Shown piece by piece: positions 11,156-23,149 of a stretch of 64,000 bases of DNA. Both the position numbers and the translations under genes were made by a program. Position 1 is the first letter of the stretch, and each line of letters opens with the position of its first letter. Under the pieces are notes generated by a model, which saw nothing but the letters and a program-made list of their open reading frames with translations, made no database searches and was not told the origin of the DNA. The DNA lies in NCBI GenBank assembly GCA_007026445.1, contig VDMD01000002.1, positions 2,294,001 to 2,358,000 on the forward strand, in the 5' to 3' direction. This DNA is from Schizophyllum amplum. Lineage: Eukaryota; Basidiomycota; Agaricomycetes; Agaricales; Schizophyllaceae.

Positions 11156-13557
11156 ATGAAGAGAGTATCGCATCTGCTCGCCGTCGCCACTGTATGCGCG
11201 GCGTGCACCGCGCCCTCCTCGTCCACCCCCGCTCCGCAGTCCTTATACGCCCCGTCCTGGGCCGCCCTCAACGAGACGGTGCACGGGCGCCTATTCCGCG
11301 GCACGCCCTTCGCGGCACCGTGCTTCGACGGAGATGGCGCGGCGTGCTCGGCCTTGCGCGCGGGCTACACGGACGAGTGGACGCGCGCATCGGCGGCAGG
11401 CGCGTGGATCAACACGCAGTGGGAGACGTGCCAGGCGACTGGGGAACAGTGTCTGCTGAGCGACGGTGGAGCGGGAACCTTCAGCGATGGTAGCACGTGC
11501 GAGCAGGGAAGCGTGCCGGATTATTTTGTGAGAAGCTCGAGATGCGAACGATGGAAGTCGGCGGGCTGACAAGAGGCGTACCAGATCGACGTGCGGGATC
11601 CGGGAGATGCGGCAGCAGGCTTTGCGTTCGCGCGCGAGACGGGCTTGCCGCTGGTCATAAAGAATACGGGGGTGCGATGCGTCCTTCCACTGCAAGCCAT
11701 TGAGCTGACGTGTAGCCCAGCACGACTACAAGGGCCGCTCGAGCGCGCCGGGCTCTCTGGGGCTTTGGGTCAGTCGAACACGGTTTATCTTCACCCGATG
11801 TGGCGAGCGCTCACTATATTGCCAGACGCACAACCTGAAGAACGTGAGCGCGGGTGTTTGGGTTTATTGGAACTAAGAAGATTTGAGACGTGCGGCAGAT
11901 CTCCCTCGAAGCCGACTTCGTTCCTGAGGGCTGCAGTGAGAAGGCGGATGGTGTCGAGAAGGTGGTCATTGTTGGGGTACGTATTCATGTTCAGGATTTC
12001 GGCGCATTTATTCCCTTTTTCGTGCGATCTGGTCTTCTGCGCGACTCCATCTTCCTGTCGGTGGCTGACGCGACGAGTAGGCGGGGGCGCAGTGGGCTGA
12101 CGGATACGCCTTCGCGGAAGAGAACAACTTGACGTTGGTAGGTGGATCTGACCGTTCTGTTGGGATGGCGGGCGGTTGGCTTCAGGTGAGTCGAGCGTCC
12201 CTTCCAAACCGCCCACAAATTATATGTTCGTCAGGGTGGCGGTCACGGCTTGCTAGCTCCAGCCATGGGCCTTGGCGTCGATCGGGTCGTGCGTGCCACA
12301 AATCATTTAAAGTGATGCCACCAAGCTCATCCTCCGCAGCTGCAATATCGTGTTGTCACGCCAGACGGAACTTACCGCATAGCAAATCTCTGCCAGAACG
12401 CGGATCTCTTCTGGGCGCTGCGCGGTGGTGGTGGTGGCACGTTTGGTGTTGTGATTGAGGCGGCCATTTTGGCGAGTCCGCGTGTTCCGCTGCAGACCGT
12501 GACGGTCGTCGTACCTGCGGGCAATAAGGACCTTTCGCGGCAGTTGTGGTCGGTGATGGTGGCCAACGGTGTGCAGTGGGCGGAGCAGGGTTGGGGCGCA
12601 AACGCGATGAGCAACGTAGCGGGTCAGTCGGCTGTTGGCACGGGTCACAGAGGCTTATTCAATGGACGAGCAGTATATGTGAACCCTGTCCTGACAAAGG
12701 AGGAGGCGGCGGAGAGCATGGCGCCGTTTATCGAATTTGGCGAGAAGCTCACGGCTGCAGGCGTGGAAGGCGTGAAGGTCGTCCTCGCCGAGGTTCCAAG
12801 CTGGGGCACGTTCTTCGCCGCCTTCTCAACGGCACATGTTGCGGTGAGTTTGATCTCCTCCCGATGCCTCATTCTTTGATCGACTGCTCTGCAGGCTGTC
12901 GGAAACAGCCTAGCATTGGCTTCCCGCCTGATCAACAGGGATAACTTCGCGACTTCGGAGGATCAGCGAGCGCTCGTCGACGCTCTTCTCGCCGCAGATG
13001 ATGCGACGCCAGGCCTCATTATCCTGGCCACGACGCCCGTAGCATTCCCCAGCGCGGGAGAGGACACGTCGGTGACGCCTTTGTGGCGGGAGAGCATCTA
13101 CCATATCACGGTTGTATCGCCATGGGAGGTGAATGCGAGCATAGAGGAGAAGCAGGCGCACTACGACCTGGCGAGCGCGTCCATAAATAATTTGCGTCGT
13201 ATCACGAAGCACGGCGCGTACAGCAACGAAGCCGACGTGAACGAGCCGGAGTTTGAAAGTACGTGGCGGCTGCTCGTCGACGAGAGTTCCTGCTCATAGG
13301 AGGCGGTTAGCATCCTTCTGGGGCGATAACTATGCGGCGCTGCTGAGCATCAAGCAGAAGTAGTGCGTGCCGTCTGCCGGGCCCTATGACCTATCGTCCT
13401 TGCTGATATGTTCTCCCCAGCGACCCGGAAGGTCTTCTGGACTGCTGGCAGTGCGGTGAGTACCATGTGCGATGGGGATTCGGCGAGAATAAGGCTCACA
13501 ATGACGTCTGTAGTGGGCTGGAAGCAGGATGATGATCGATTTCGTTGTTACCTGTGA
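11156..13557 (+). CDS. Secreted FAD-linked oxidase (PCMH/BBE type)
   Basis: ATG at 11156 opens the signal peptide MKRVSHLLAVATVCAACTAP. The FAD-binding PCMH domain follows: IDVRDPGDAAAGFAFARETG, LPLVIKNTG spliced to HDYKGRSSAPGSLGLW (the His is the expected 8-alpha-histidyl FAD attachment residue), THNLKN, then ISLEADFVPEG, AGAQWADGYAFAEENN, and LVGGSDRSVGMAGGWLQ spliced to GGGHGLLAPAMG. The position where bicovalent members carry Cys is Ser/Asp here, so single covalent attachment is likely. The substrate domain has LFWALRGGGGGTFGVVIEA. The C-terminal BBE motif YDPEGLLDCWQCVGWKQ is split by an intron, with the stop at 13557. It belongs to the berberine-bridge/6-hydroxynicotine oxidase superfamily; these oxidise alcohols, sugars or alkaloids with O2. 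The substrate cannot be read from sequence. About nine introns; no pathway neighbours. Confidence 0.88.
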
Positions 13558-14201
13558 GGAGTCTACTAGAGCGTGAATCTGGTATTTGGGAGCTCTGGAG
13601 GGACCATGCGCACAGCATGAGCATATATAGGGCTATGGTTTGCGACCGGCGCGGTGCGTGGGTGCGAAGAAGTCAGGAAGAGTCGCATCGTGATTTGGTC
13701 TGTGATGTCTTGGAATGCCGATTATTGATGCTATGGTTATCTGATGTTTGCGCCCGCACGGCTTGCTTTCCTCGTTTCTCGACGCTCAGCCTGTCCAGAG
13801 CGCGGCGCTGTTCAAGTCCCAGTCTGCAAGTTGAACGACTCGCTCGAGCAAGCCCGGAACGGTCCGACCCGCTCACGTCACTTGACCACGTGACCGTTTA
13901 GTTGTGAAACGCAACGGCGGCGCGTTCGGTCTTTCCTCCCACAGTCGAGCGGCCTCTGTGTCGTTTTCTGTTTCTTCCCTTCTGCACTGCCAGCCACAAA
14001 AGTCTCCATAAACACCAAAAACATTGCTCGAGCGGTGTCAGCCTCATACGTTTCTCTCACACGATAAACGTTGGTCGCCCATCTTATCGCGCGCCCGGCC
14101 CTGAAACTCATGTCACCTTGCAGAGCCTGTTCCCTTACGCTCACTAACGACACCCCCTCTTCCAGCTACCTGCTAGAGAAGTAACTTATATTCAGTAACG
14201 A
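13558..14201 (+). other. Intergenic, promoter side of the single-pass membrane protein gene
   Basis: No gene seen. Contains a CACGTG core at 13887-13892 within ACCACGTGACC and a pyrimidine-rich stretch before the ATG at 14202. Confidence 0.4.
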
Positions 14202-17008
14202 ATGGCCACTACACAGGAGCTGGTGCGTGGCCTCGCCACAGAGCCGCGTGCAACGATCTAACAGCGCCCAGCCATCGTGGCTGACCATCTCCACGTCGGT
14301 CTACACGGATGCCAACGGAGCGGCAACAACAGCCACCGCAGTCCTCTATCTCCCATTGACCTACTACGGTCCCAGCGTGCGCTACCTGCTCATACATCGC
14401 GTCTCTCCACTCACTCGCCCTCGCAGATACCGCTAGGTCCAGATTGGACTTGGGGTGGAACCACATCCCCAGCATCTACGGCATCAGAGACCACTGCTGC
14501 CACTACCACAGAAACGATGACCCTTACCACTGCGACACCTACCTCTACCTCTTCTCCGACCTCTGCGACACCTTCCTCTACATCCGCGACCTCTACTTCC
14601 TCCAATGCTTCATCTTCATCTTTATCTTCATCAAGCTTATCCTCCAGTGCCTCCTCGAGTAGCCCCTCTTCTTCGGCATCGAGCACTCCCTCGGCCGCGA
14701 CCAGTGGCGGTCTGGTGAGCGATACGCAGACATGTTTCGGTTGCACAGCTGATCGTACTCTAGAGCACTGGTGCAATTGTCGGCCTCGTTGTCGCAGCAG
14801 TTGCAGTGCTCATGCTGCTCATACTGCTGTGCGCCTGCTGCTACGTTCGACGGCGTCGTCAGCGCGGCGAGTCAGGCCGTCGGTGGTCAATGCTTACCCC
14901 CGCCCCAGCCAAGCGGGAGAAGTCGCTGTCGCCGAGGAACACCCTCGACGGCGAATATTATATGGTTGGCGCGGAAGACACTGAGGGCGCCTCAGATACT
15001 GTCCGAACTCCCGGCGAAGGTTCTCCGCGGCACAGTGGCGAAGAAGCTGATCCCTTCCTGCGCCCGCGTTCAGGCATAGCAACCGACGCTGGCTCGATGC
15101 GCGAATTCGGCCAGCCCGCGACTCGAACGAAAATGACGGACAGCAGTGGCAGCTCCAACTGGCAAACAACGTATTCATCGTCGGGCACGCCGTCTGGGTA
15201 TCAAACTGGGTCTTCCGGTCGGGGATCTTCTGGTCAAGGAACCAATTCAGGCTCGGGATCGGGCTCCAGGCGCTCGTATGGAGTGGGCGTTTTCGGTCAA
15301 CTGCCCTCCATTCAAACCGCTGCGTCGTCTTCCACAGAAGATTACGGGGCAGAGCTACGTGAACCAACGCTGTTCGGTGGCCAGAGACGAGAGCCATGGC
15401 GCGGCAACATCCTTACGCCCGAGGAGCAGCGGCACCTCGACGAACAGACGGCCTCTACCCCACCGACTCCCTACAGACAGCCCGCGATTCCCGAGTCTGA
15501 CAAGGAGGATGACTTCTCGCCTCTGATGCCACCACCGAGACTGGTGGACCCCGAGGTCACCCGTACCCGGTCTTCCTCCCCCTTAGACAAGGATGAGCCT
15601 GTCGTTGTCCAGACCGCGCAGCGTGTCCGGATGTCCGACGTCGGACCCCGCGTCCCTCGCTCTCATTCGCCTATCCTGGAAGTGGATGAGACCGAACACC
15701 CATCGCCGCCTTCGTCTCGCCGTGTCAGTGGCCAGAGCTGGTTAGGATCTCTTGCGGGCGGCTTCGGCCTCAGCAGGCTTCTCAAAGGCAGCTCCTCGCA
15801 CAAGGACGTCGAGGCAGGACAATCGCTGCTCGGCAGTTCCGACATGGCTGAGCGCGCCGTGCGTCCGCGCCCCACTCATGCTGGTGCTTCGTCCTCGGCC
15901 CGCCCCATGTCAGGCGGCAGCGTCAACACGCTGGGATCTGGCAGCACCGTGTTCTTCGACGCACCGTCCAAGCCGGGCACTCCTGCGCTGGTACCCCCAC
16001 CTCGCGCGTTCACCCCCGGCCAGGAGTCGCGCTCTACTCCGATTGCGTCTCCCGCCGGTGACAAGCCGGTGTACGGCCAGCCGACCACTGCCGTGCGTCG
16101 CGTCAACAGCATCACCAGCGAGATGCTCGACCAGCCGGCGCCGGCACCGCTCAGCACTTTCACCTCTGCGTCCTCCATGCGCGACACAGTGCATACGGAC
16201 AGCACAGATGCGACCAAGGTGCCGTCGTTCCCGCCCCCTGGATTGGCCTTGCTCCCGGCGCCGATGGCATGGACTAGGGATGGAACGCCTGAGATGCCGT
16301 CGCCTGGCTATGGTGGGTATCATGACTTGGACGTGCTGGAGGAAGAGCCCCCCATACCCGGTGCACAATGGAGACACATCGCCGAGACGCTCCCACAAGG
16401 ACGCGGGCCGCGGACGACGTTTGGGATGGTATGTCCCTTGCTCACGTCGCCGAATGCAGTCGCTAACATGCTTTCAGCCAACGTACATTCAAGGACCTGG
16501 ATTTAACTCCGAGCAGGCCTCCCTGTACTCGATGCGCTCTCACATCGACCCCTCAATAACGCGCTCGACTGGGTCCGCACCTGCGTCATCGCTCAACTCC
16601 TCACATCCTTCCCGCCGGAAGGGCAACGGCTCCGGTAGCACGACCGGCAGCTCGCTCGCACACTCCGCGAGCATCACCTCGGACGGACGCAGACGACGAG
16701 GTCCCAACGGGCCCACTTCACCTGTCCTCTCTGCGTTCGGGGACCATGCGCGGGATGCGACGGGAAACAGCGGCCCCAGCGGCAGCGGGTCCTCGCATGC
16801 GCACGGATCCAGCTCCTCGCACACACACGCGTCGTCGGCGCACGCTCAGTACGACAACAACTATCTGTCGCCAGATCACGCCCAGATGTCGGACGAGGTA
16901 GCCCAAGGAAGCGCCCTGTTCCGGCGGGGCAGTATGCCGTGGGCAGGCGGCCTGCCTGCGGACTGGAATCCCGCATACACGGAGTCGGACGCTCACGGAC
17001 CGGCATGA
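14202..17008 (+). CDS. Ser/Thr-rich single-pass membrane protein (cell-surface sensor-like)
   Basis: Exon 1 encodes MATTQEL and splices at 14223-14271 to PSWLTISTSVYTDANG, the start of a small extracellular domain. GPS then splices to IPLGPDWTWGG, followed by a mucin-like block of about 85 residues made almost only of Ser, Thr, Ala and Pro (14490-14715). A transmembrane helix follows (AIVGLVVAAVAVLMLLILL with CACCYVRRRR, 14773-14860), then a long cytoplasmic tail of about 700 residues, polar and disordered, rich in Ser/Pro/Gly and with a His/Ser run near 16790-16840. Intron 4 is about 16428-16477; stop at 17008. The layout matches fungal Mid2/Wsc-like or Axl2-like surface sensors, but no WSC domain is present and no classical signal peptide is visible, so a type III insertion is inferred. 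Agaricomycetes have many such genes of unknown role. Confidence 0.8.
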
Positions 17009-17966
17009 CAGACCTCGCGAGCGTAGTTCATGTTCTTGTGCCTGACTTCCCTTGGACGCGTCTTCGAAGAACAACATCATCGGACACTGAGGGGACCAGC
17101 CTCATCTACCCATATCCTGCGCCCGCGCTCCCGCGCAGCGCCCATGTTGTTTATATATCCTGTCTTCTTGCTTTATCTACCTACCTACTGCGCGGTCGAG
17201 ATGACTGCATCCGCGGTCGCTCGCCGAGTCCATTGCCCTCCTGCGCTGGCGGGCGAGGACTCGCTCGGCCGGGTTGGGCCCTCTTTGCTACTACTTACTG
17301 ACGACGCTGACCATGATTACGACTGGAACGTACTAGGCTGTTTTGTGTACATTCCCTAGCTTCTATAAGCTCGTGTGTATAGATACGTATGTCCTGCGGG
17401 ATGCACTGGGAGTGTGAACGCCGCTCTCATTGCTTGAAGCTACTTGGGCTTAGCTATATCTGAACAGCATCTGAAGAAGATTTGACATAGACGGCTCCGC
17501 GCAAGTGGGCATATCATGCACGCACAGCCAGGATCGGCCGGGATCTGACATCAACCAACAACACTTTGTACTAGTTGTAGGTCCAATGCAAAGCTGGTCA
17601 CGTGCCTGTAAGTGACACTGTGACTGGTCACGTCTGGCATTTGCCGAATCCTTGGTTCTTCCTTCCGTTGTCGATATGTACGCGCAACGGCCTTACCGTA
17701 CCAGCCCATGAGCCAAATCCTCACACAAGCTTTTGTGCAACTGAATCCAACAATTGACCTGTCAACATAAAGAAAGACCCTACGCCTGAGCGCGTGGGGG
17801 ACCCACTGTGATCTGGATGTTCCGCCGGGCCGCGCAGCGCGAGAATGACCGGTGTTCTCTGAGGTACGCGCAGAAAAATCAAAATACACGGTCTGCTGAC
17901 CCAGTACCGCATCAGCGGGGCGGTATATAAGTGCTCAGGCGCGTTCTGGGTCTGAACCGACGCGCC
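17009..17966 (+). other. Intergenic, promoter of the GH43 gene
   Basis: No gene seen. Contains GGTCACGTGCC (CACGTG at 17599-17604) and, about 30 bases on, a second GGTCACGT half-copy; the TATA box is listed separately. Confidence 0.45.
17924..17930 (+). promoter_or_regulatory. TATA box of the GH43 gene
   Basis: TATATAA, 37 bases before the ATG at 17967. A strong TATA box is common on inducible fungal hydrolase genes. Confidence 0.6.
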
Positions 17967-20219
17967 ATGATGAAGGTCACAACCCTCTCACTTCTGGCTG
18001 TTCTCTTCAACCTTTCCGGTGAGTATGATGCCTCTGTAGATGTGTAGTTTCTAATCATGCTCTCGGCAGGCTATTGCTATGCCTTGATCAATCCATTTCT
18101 TCCGGGATGGAATCCGGACCCGACATTCCTTCGCGTCGGGGACGACTATTTTGTCGTCACGTCCACCTTTGAATACTTTCCCGGCCATCCGATCTACCAT
18201 AGCAAGAATCTGGTCGATTGGAAGCTCATAGGGCATGGCCTCACTCGCCCGTCACAGCTCAGTCTAATGGGCACTCCTACTGATGCCGGTACGCCTCGCT
18301 ATATTACGCCTCGCTATGCCATACCTCGCGCGAGGAAGCGGCTCATTCTGTGAATAGGCCTTTGGGCGCCTGGACTAAGATACAATAACGGCACATTTTA
18401 CCTGGTCTCTACCGCACGGTACGCTTATACGAGTAAGTAGGCTCTACATTGCACCCACAACGGAGATTTGACAGGCCCATGCAGACGAGTACCGACTCTT
18501 TCCGAGGTCCTTCTACGTGACTACGGACGACATCTTCCACGGCGAATGGAGTGATCCCGTATATTTTGGTGAGGTATCATTTCGCAATGTTCTGGCTTCT
18601 GTGCTCATATTCGTCGTCAGATTCTCTTGGATACGACGCGGATCTCTTCTTCGATGAGAATGGTGATGTAAGCGTACCTCGGCTCCGTGCGCCCGAGACA
18701 CTTTATTCAGGCGGTCTCAGGTCTACAATACATGGTGCGGTATCAACAACGCGATGGACAAAATATACGGTAAGCGAAACAGCATGTCCTATTGTCGTTC
18801 TCTCTAGGACATCTTCCGACCCTTCATTTCTAATCAAACCGCAGGAATATATCAGAATAAAATCGACATTGCCACCGGCAATTCTTTAACTACTGACGAG
18901 CTCATCTTCAATGGGACGCTTCCTCTCAACTCCTCGTCGCGACCGGAAGGTCCGCACGTCTACCTCATCAACAGCACTTATTATCTGCTCATCGCAGAAG
19001 GTGCGTGGTATGATTTTTCTCTTTGCGAACGGCCGTGAACGCTTTTGAACCGCCAGGCGGGACTGATAACAATCATCGGGCAACTATCCAGCGAGGACCT
19101 TCACCATCCGGGCCTTGGGAGAACAACCCCATGAACCCTATTTTATACAATGGTGCCGACAAATCACTGCCCGTTCAAAGGACGGGGCATGCGGATATCG
19201 TCGAAGGAGCTAACGGCAGCTGGTGGGGAGTAGCCCTTGGCGGACGACCTCAGGGCGGCAACGACAGCCACCTACAGCTAGGTGCGATATTTCTTATCAA
19301 TACTAAAATGCGGCTGACATTGTGGGACTGCAGGTCGCGAATCTTTCATCTTCCCCGTATCGTGGGAGGATGGCTGGCCTGTGTTTAATGGCGGCGAGCC
19401 CATCAGTGAGCACATCGAAGGTGTCCTGGAAGACAAGTCACCCTTGGTCAAGTACACGAACGAATTTGACAGCGACAGTCTCGACCTCACCTTCTACAAC
19501 GTCAGAACGCCGTACAAGCCTTTCCATTCGCTCACTGCGCGGCCTGGTCACCTCAGGCTGAACGGGAACGGATACGCCCCTGGCGATCGTGATAGTGCCG
19601 CACTTCTTCTGCGCAAACAGACAAGCTACGACGAAGTCTTCGAGACCGAACTTGATTTCCAACCGACCAGCAATCTGACGGAGGCGGGTATCAGTGTGTA
19701 TTACGGGGACCAGTTGCATAACGAGATCGCCGTCTGTGGAGACCCTAACGGCGGAGAGGGAAGATTCGTAAAAGTAAAGACCATTGTGCAAGCCGAACAA
19801 GAAGGTCCGTGGTCTTTGACTTACACCAACAATACTATTACGACGGTAAGGCTTCCGCTTTTCCTCCATCAATCAGCCCGTTCTGACCCTGTCTGCACAT
19901 CAGGTCGAGTACTATCCGCTCGCAACCACCTCTGCGCCGGTCAAACTGACTGCAGTCGGAGCGTCAACCAACTACACTTTAGGCTACGCCGAAGGCGACG
20001 ATGCTTGGATGTACCCCGTTACCTTCGACAGTGCCGCGATAAGTGTTCCGCCCTTCGGGTAGGTCTATGAGCCTGCACAAATCTATCCGAGCTAAACTTT
20101 ACACAAGGGGCTTCTTCTTTAAAGGCGCTGCCTTCGGGATTTACAGTACAGGCAATGGGCGCTCCAATCTTGTGCCCGCGGATTTCTCTTACTGGAAGCA
20201 GACGCCCACGGGAATCTAG
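17967..20219 (+). CDS. Secreted GH43 glycosidase (beta-xylosidase/arabinofuranosidase type)
   Basis: ATG at 17967 gives the signal peptide MMKVTTLSLLAVLFNLSG, then an intron. The GH43 five-blade propeller follows: ALINPFLPGWNPDPTFLRVG holds the catalytic base Asp, SLGYDADLFFDENGDV the pKa-modulating Asp, and RPEGPHVYLINSTYYLLIAE the acid Glu. LWAPGLRYNNGTFYLVSTAR and RTGHADIVEGANGSWWGVAL are further conserved strands. The C-terminal beta-sandwich (GH43_C2/DUF1349-like) spans about 19440-20219, with SAALLLRKQTSYDEVFETEL, GISVYYGDQLHNEIAV and GGFFFKGAAFGIYSTGNG, ending FSYWKQTPTGI. About 550 residues, eight or nine introns, several N-glycosylation sequons. It should release xylose or arabinose from plant cell-wall xylan outside the cell; exact specificity is inferred from the family only. 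Confidence 0.9.
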
Positions 20220-20542
20220 ATATCCAACACAGATACTACGGACATATTTGAACCCCTTTGATGTCGCTATTATTGGAATACAATTGCGAGAATCACTATG
20301 CTCGACAGGGCTCTTCAGACTGTGCCCGCACTTAGAGATTCGGGACGCGTCGTGACGACAACGTGACGATGAGTTGAAGTTCAACCGCGCGTTGACACAC
20401 GGTCCCGTGATCGGCATTAACCGGATGACGCTGATGGTTCTTCTTTCCCGGAGTCTCTAAAGTTGGCATTTCTCTCACCAGCAGGTCCTCACAAGGTCTT
20501 CAACGGCATATTTTCTCAGCCCATCCCTTGTCACGTACCACC
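20220..20542 (+). other. Intergenic
   Basis: Holds the GH43 3' untranslated region and the promoter of the AhpD-like gene; no recognisable gene or repeat. Confidence 0.3.
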
Positions 20543-21808
20543 ATGGTCGTCAAGCACCTTCCGCCAGCTATCAAGCAGCTCTTGACGCTCCGGAACCCTC
20601 AGCCGCTGGCGAGCCCGCCTCTCTCGGCGCTCAACAGCGCCTTCACGCGCACTTTCCAGGATGCCAAGGCCAAGAAGGCCGAAACTGGCTGGCTTGTTCT
20701 ATCTGTATGATCTGACTTTATCATCTACTGAACCTTGTGTGCGTCGCGCCTCAAGCGATCTACTGATACAGGCTGGCAGACGTGCTCATTACTAACGACG
20801 AACCGGCCCGCCACTCTCGGGCATCTGTATCGCTTCGTCACTCGTTCTGACCCAGCTGACTCGCAATCTCGCATTGGAGACGTGAGCCTCGCCGTCAATC
20901 GGGCGGCGCTGATGCGTGAGGCAGCTATCAAGAGCACCGTCTTCGTCGGTGTCCCGCGCGTGAGTAGGACTAGTTGCTCGTCGCCATTTACATTCCACCG
21001 AGATCCCGGCTCGGAGCTCATACTGAACCCATCTTCTTCTAGGTCATCTTGTCTTTGGCCGCTATGCACGAGGCTCTCGACGAGGACGTCAAAGCTTCGC
21101 TCAGAACGGACTCCCACAGGTTAGCTCTGACGCATAGCGCCGGTCATCCTCTGGTAGTCTTCGGGTCCTGCGAGCTGACGCCGAACGTGATCGTAAACCC
21201 ACTAGGACTCCTACAATCGACAACGTTGAGGCAACTATGGCCCGAGGGCAGGCGCTATGGAACTCCATTTATACGCCGCACGCCGACAAACTCTATTCCA
21301 AGCTGGGCGGGTACCATCCTGACTTCATAGGTATGTCGCACCCATCCTCTCCCTGGCGTGCCGCGTTTGCCGCCCATACACGTTGTTACTTCGTGCACCC
21401 GGGCGCATGGATCGCAATGCATTTCCCCCACGCGTCCGCCCTCGATTCAGGCTAATCGCGCGATTTGATATAGCCTTCATTATCACTGCCTATGGCGCCC
21501 TGCTCTCACCGATGCCCGGCCAGGTGAAGTCATTCAACGACGCGAGCAGCAAGGACGACTGGGACCAGGGCAACCTCAGCCGCGCGATGGGCTCTGTCGT
21601 CGGCACGGCCTGCCTGCGCGCGGAGGGCGGTGTCGGCCCGCAGCTCACAAGCCATGTTTTCGGGCTCCTGAAGGCGCGCGACGTCGAGGGTCTGACCGAC
21701 GAGGACCGGTGGCTCTCCTCGGACGAGGGCACGGAGTGGGTCATCCGCGCCGTGGATGTCATCCTCGACGCCGCGTCGGCGGGAGATCAGATCCAGGCCA
21801 AGATGTAG
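20543..21808 (+). CDS. AhpD-like (carboxymuconolactone decarboxylase-like) protein
   Basis: ATG at 20543 in a good context (ACCACCATGG). The product reads MVVKHLPPAIKQLLTLRNPQ, then TCSLLTTNRPATLGHLYRFV, and the key block AVNRAALMREAAIKSTVFVG followed by VPR, spliced to VILSLAAMHEALDEDVKASL. Next come GQALWNSIYTPHADKLYSKL and GGYHPDFI, spliced to AFIITAYGALLSP. The C-terminus is GTACLRAEGGVGPQLTSHVF and a Glu/Asp-rich helical end, stop at 21808. The 'MREAxxKS...G.PR..' helix and all-helical make-up fit the fungal AhpD-like fold. The catalytic CxxC of true AhpD is not seen, so peroxidase activity is unlikely. Related fungal proteins are often mitochondrial or peroxisomal; location is not clear here. 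About 320 residues, four or five introns. Confidence 0.75.
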
Positions 21809-22298
21809 GCGCAGGTAAAGTTGTAGTAGCAGGCAATGATGCAGTAGCAAATGATGCAGTAGCAGGCAATGAGGTGGTCAGCTGGGCCGGCGTCGTCCTC
21901 ATCTGAATCCGCGTCTGCCTCACCGCCCACACGTGAATCAAGCACCCTGATGTTTCTGCTATCGATGGATCGCAAGCAGCTTCCGTTGCAAAATCGCGCG
22001 CGGAAGAGTTCGTGGCGAGCGCAGTGACAGGAGCTTCCGGACGGTCGCGGGGCAGGGAGCTCATCCGCGCCTCCTTTCTCGGCAGGCGAATTTGTTCGTT
22101 ATACGCGGGTAGTTCACAAGCGGATAGATCATCAGAGGCCCCGTTGCGCTGGTATTGTAAGAGCATACGACGGTACCGGACAGGCGTATTTTACAATTAG
22201 AGAGGATGGTGCTACAGTGGATATAGTGATGCATGGCATGTACAAGTGCGAGGGAAGACGGAGACGAAGCAGGTAATGGTGGCAGTAGCGGGAAAGAA
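21809..22298 (+). other. Intergenic between convergent genes
   Basis: 3' ends of the AhpD-like gene (+) and the DUF6593 gene (-). Apart from the short tandem repeat at 21823-21873 nothing recognisable. Confidence 0.35.
21823..21873 (+). repeat. Short tandem repeat, unit about 18 bp
   Basis: Three head-to-tail units of the form GCAGTAGCAGGCAATGAT, the middle one missing three bases, directly after the AhpD-like stop codon. Confidence 0.7.
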
Positions 22299-23149
22299 TT
22301 AAAGACCCCACTGCATGCAGAAGCGGTAGAGCATGGCGGTTATCACCACCATGTCCATCATAGGAGGGTGCGTCTGGGGAGAATATGAGGCAACATTACT
22401 TTCCGGCGTTAACCGAAACTCACCACCGTACCCGCGCCAGCGGTCCGCACGAAGTGAAGCTCCCCATAAACGTCCCCCCTCTGGAACGTCGTAGGTGGGT
22501 TGTGAGGGTGATAGAAAGCGACGACGTTGGCGTTCGCGTCTTGGAGCTGGAATAGAAGTCAGCACATGTAGGCGATGTATTGGAAGGCGGCGGCGACGGT
22601 CAATTGAGGCGCGAGGGTACTCACCACGATGTCAGAACCGTTGCTCGCCGGCCGCCACCTGTACGTCGCGCCGTCGGGACCATTGAATATGCGTCCGTTT
22701 TGAACCCGTGCGTCTGGTCGAACGAGGTCCTTCATCGGCATGAGGTTCTGTCCGAGCCGTTAGAAAATTCATCCCTGACAACACCAACCACAACCACCGA
22801 GCCGCATAGGAGGCCGGCAACGAAGGCAGCGATAAAAAATAGGGAAAGGGCGAGATCAACGGTACTCACCTTCCCGACCAACACGCGCCCCAATCCGCCC
22901 GTCGCGGACCATTCGAACTTCGCGACACGGTCCTCCTTGTTAACGCGTATAGTGCGCCAGAGGGTGGTAACGCTGTTGCCGTTGGCGCCTAGGGCAGTCT
23001 AGACATGAGGTCAGTATGGGCGATGAAGAAGACAGTGTCCGCAGACTATTCACCTGGAAGCGGTATGCGAGGCCCCACGAGGTGAAGAGTTCGGACTCGC
23101 GCGCGTCCTGGTTGGTCCAGGAGAGGATGTCATTCGCCGAGGAAGCCAT
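22299..23149 (-). CDS. DUF6593 protein (copy 1)
   Basis: Five exons on the minus strand: MASSANDILSWTNQDARESE ending LAYRFQ; TALGANGNSVTTLWRTIRVN to VLVGK; NLMPMKDLVRPDARVQNGRI and FNGPDGATYRWRPASNGSDI; LQDANANVVAFYHPHNPPTT to RTAGAGTV; and THPPMMDMVVITAMLYRFCM, stop at 22299. All junctions have GT donors and AG acceptors. The pattern (short strand-rich domain, 'F.GPDG..Y.W' block, 'V.A.Y' strand, then a 'MDMVVITAMLYRF' helix) is the DUF6593 family of mushroom-forming fungi, whose function is unknown and whose fold is probably tubby-like (inference). No signal peptide; likely cytosolic. A TATTAAAG lies about 90 bases upstream on the minus strand. A relative is encoded at 39298-40036. Confidence 0.8.

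Noticed and set aside
11156..21808. Possible biosynthetic gene cluster (oxidase, hydrolase, AhpD-like)
   Set aside because: No backbone synthase, methyltransferase, P450 or dedicated regulator is present; the genes look like unrelated neighbours.
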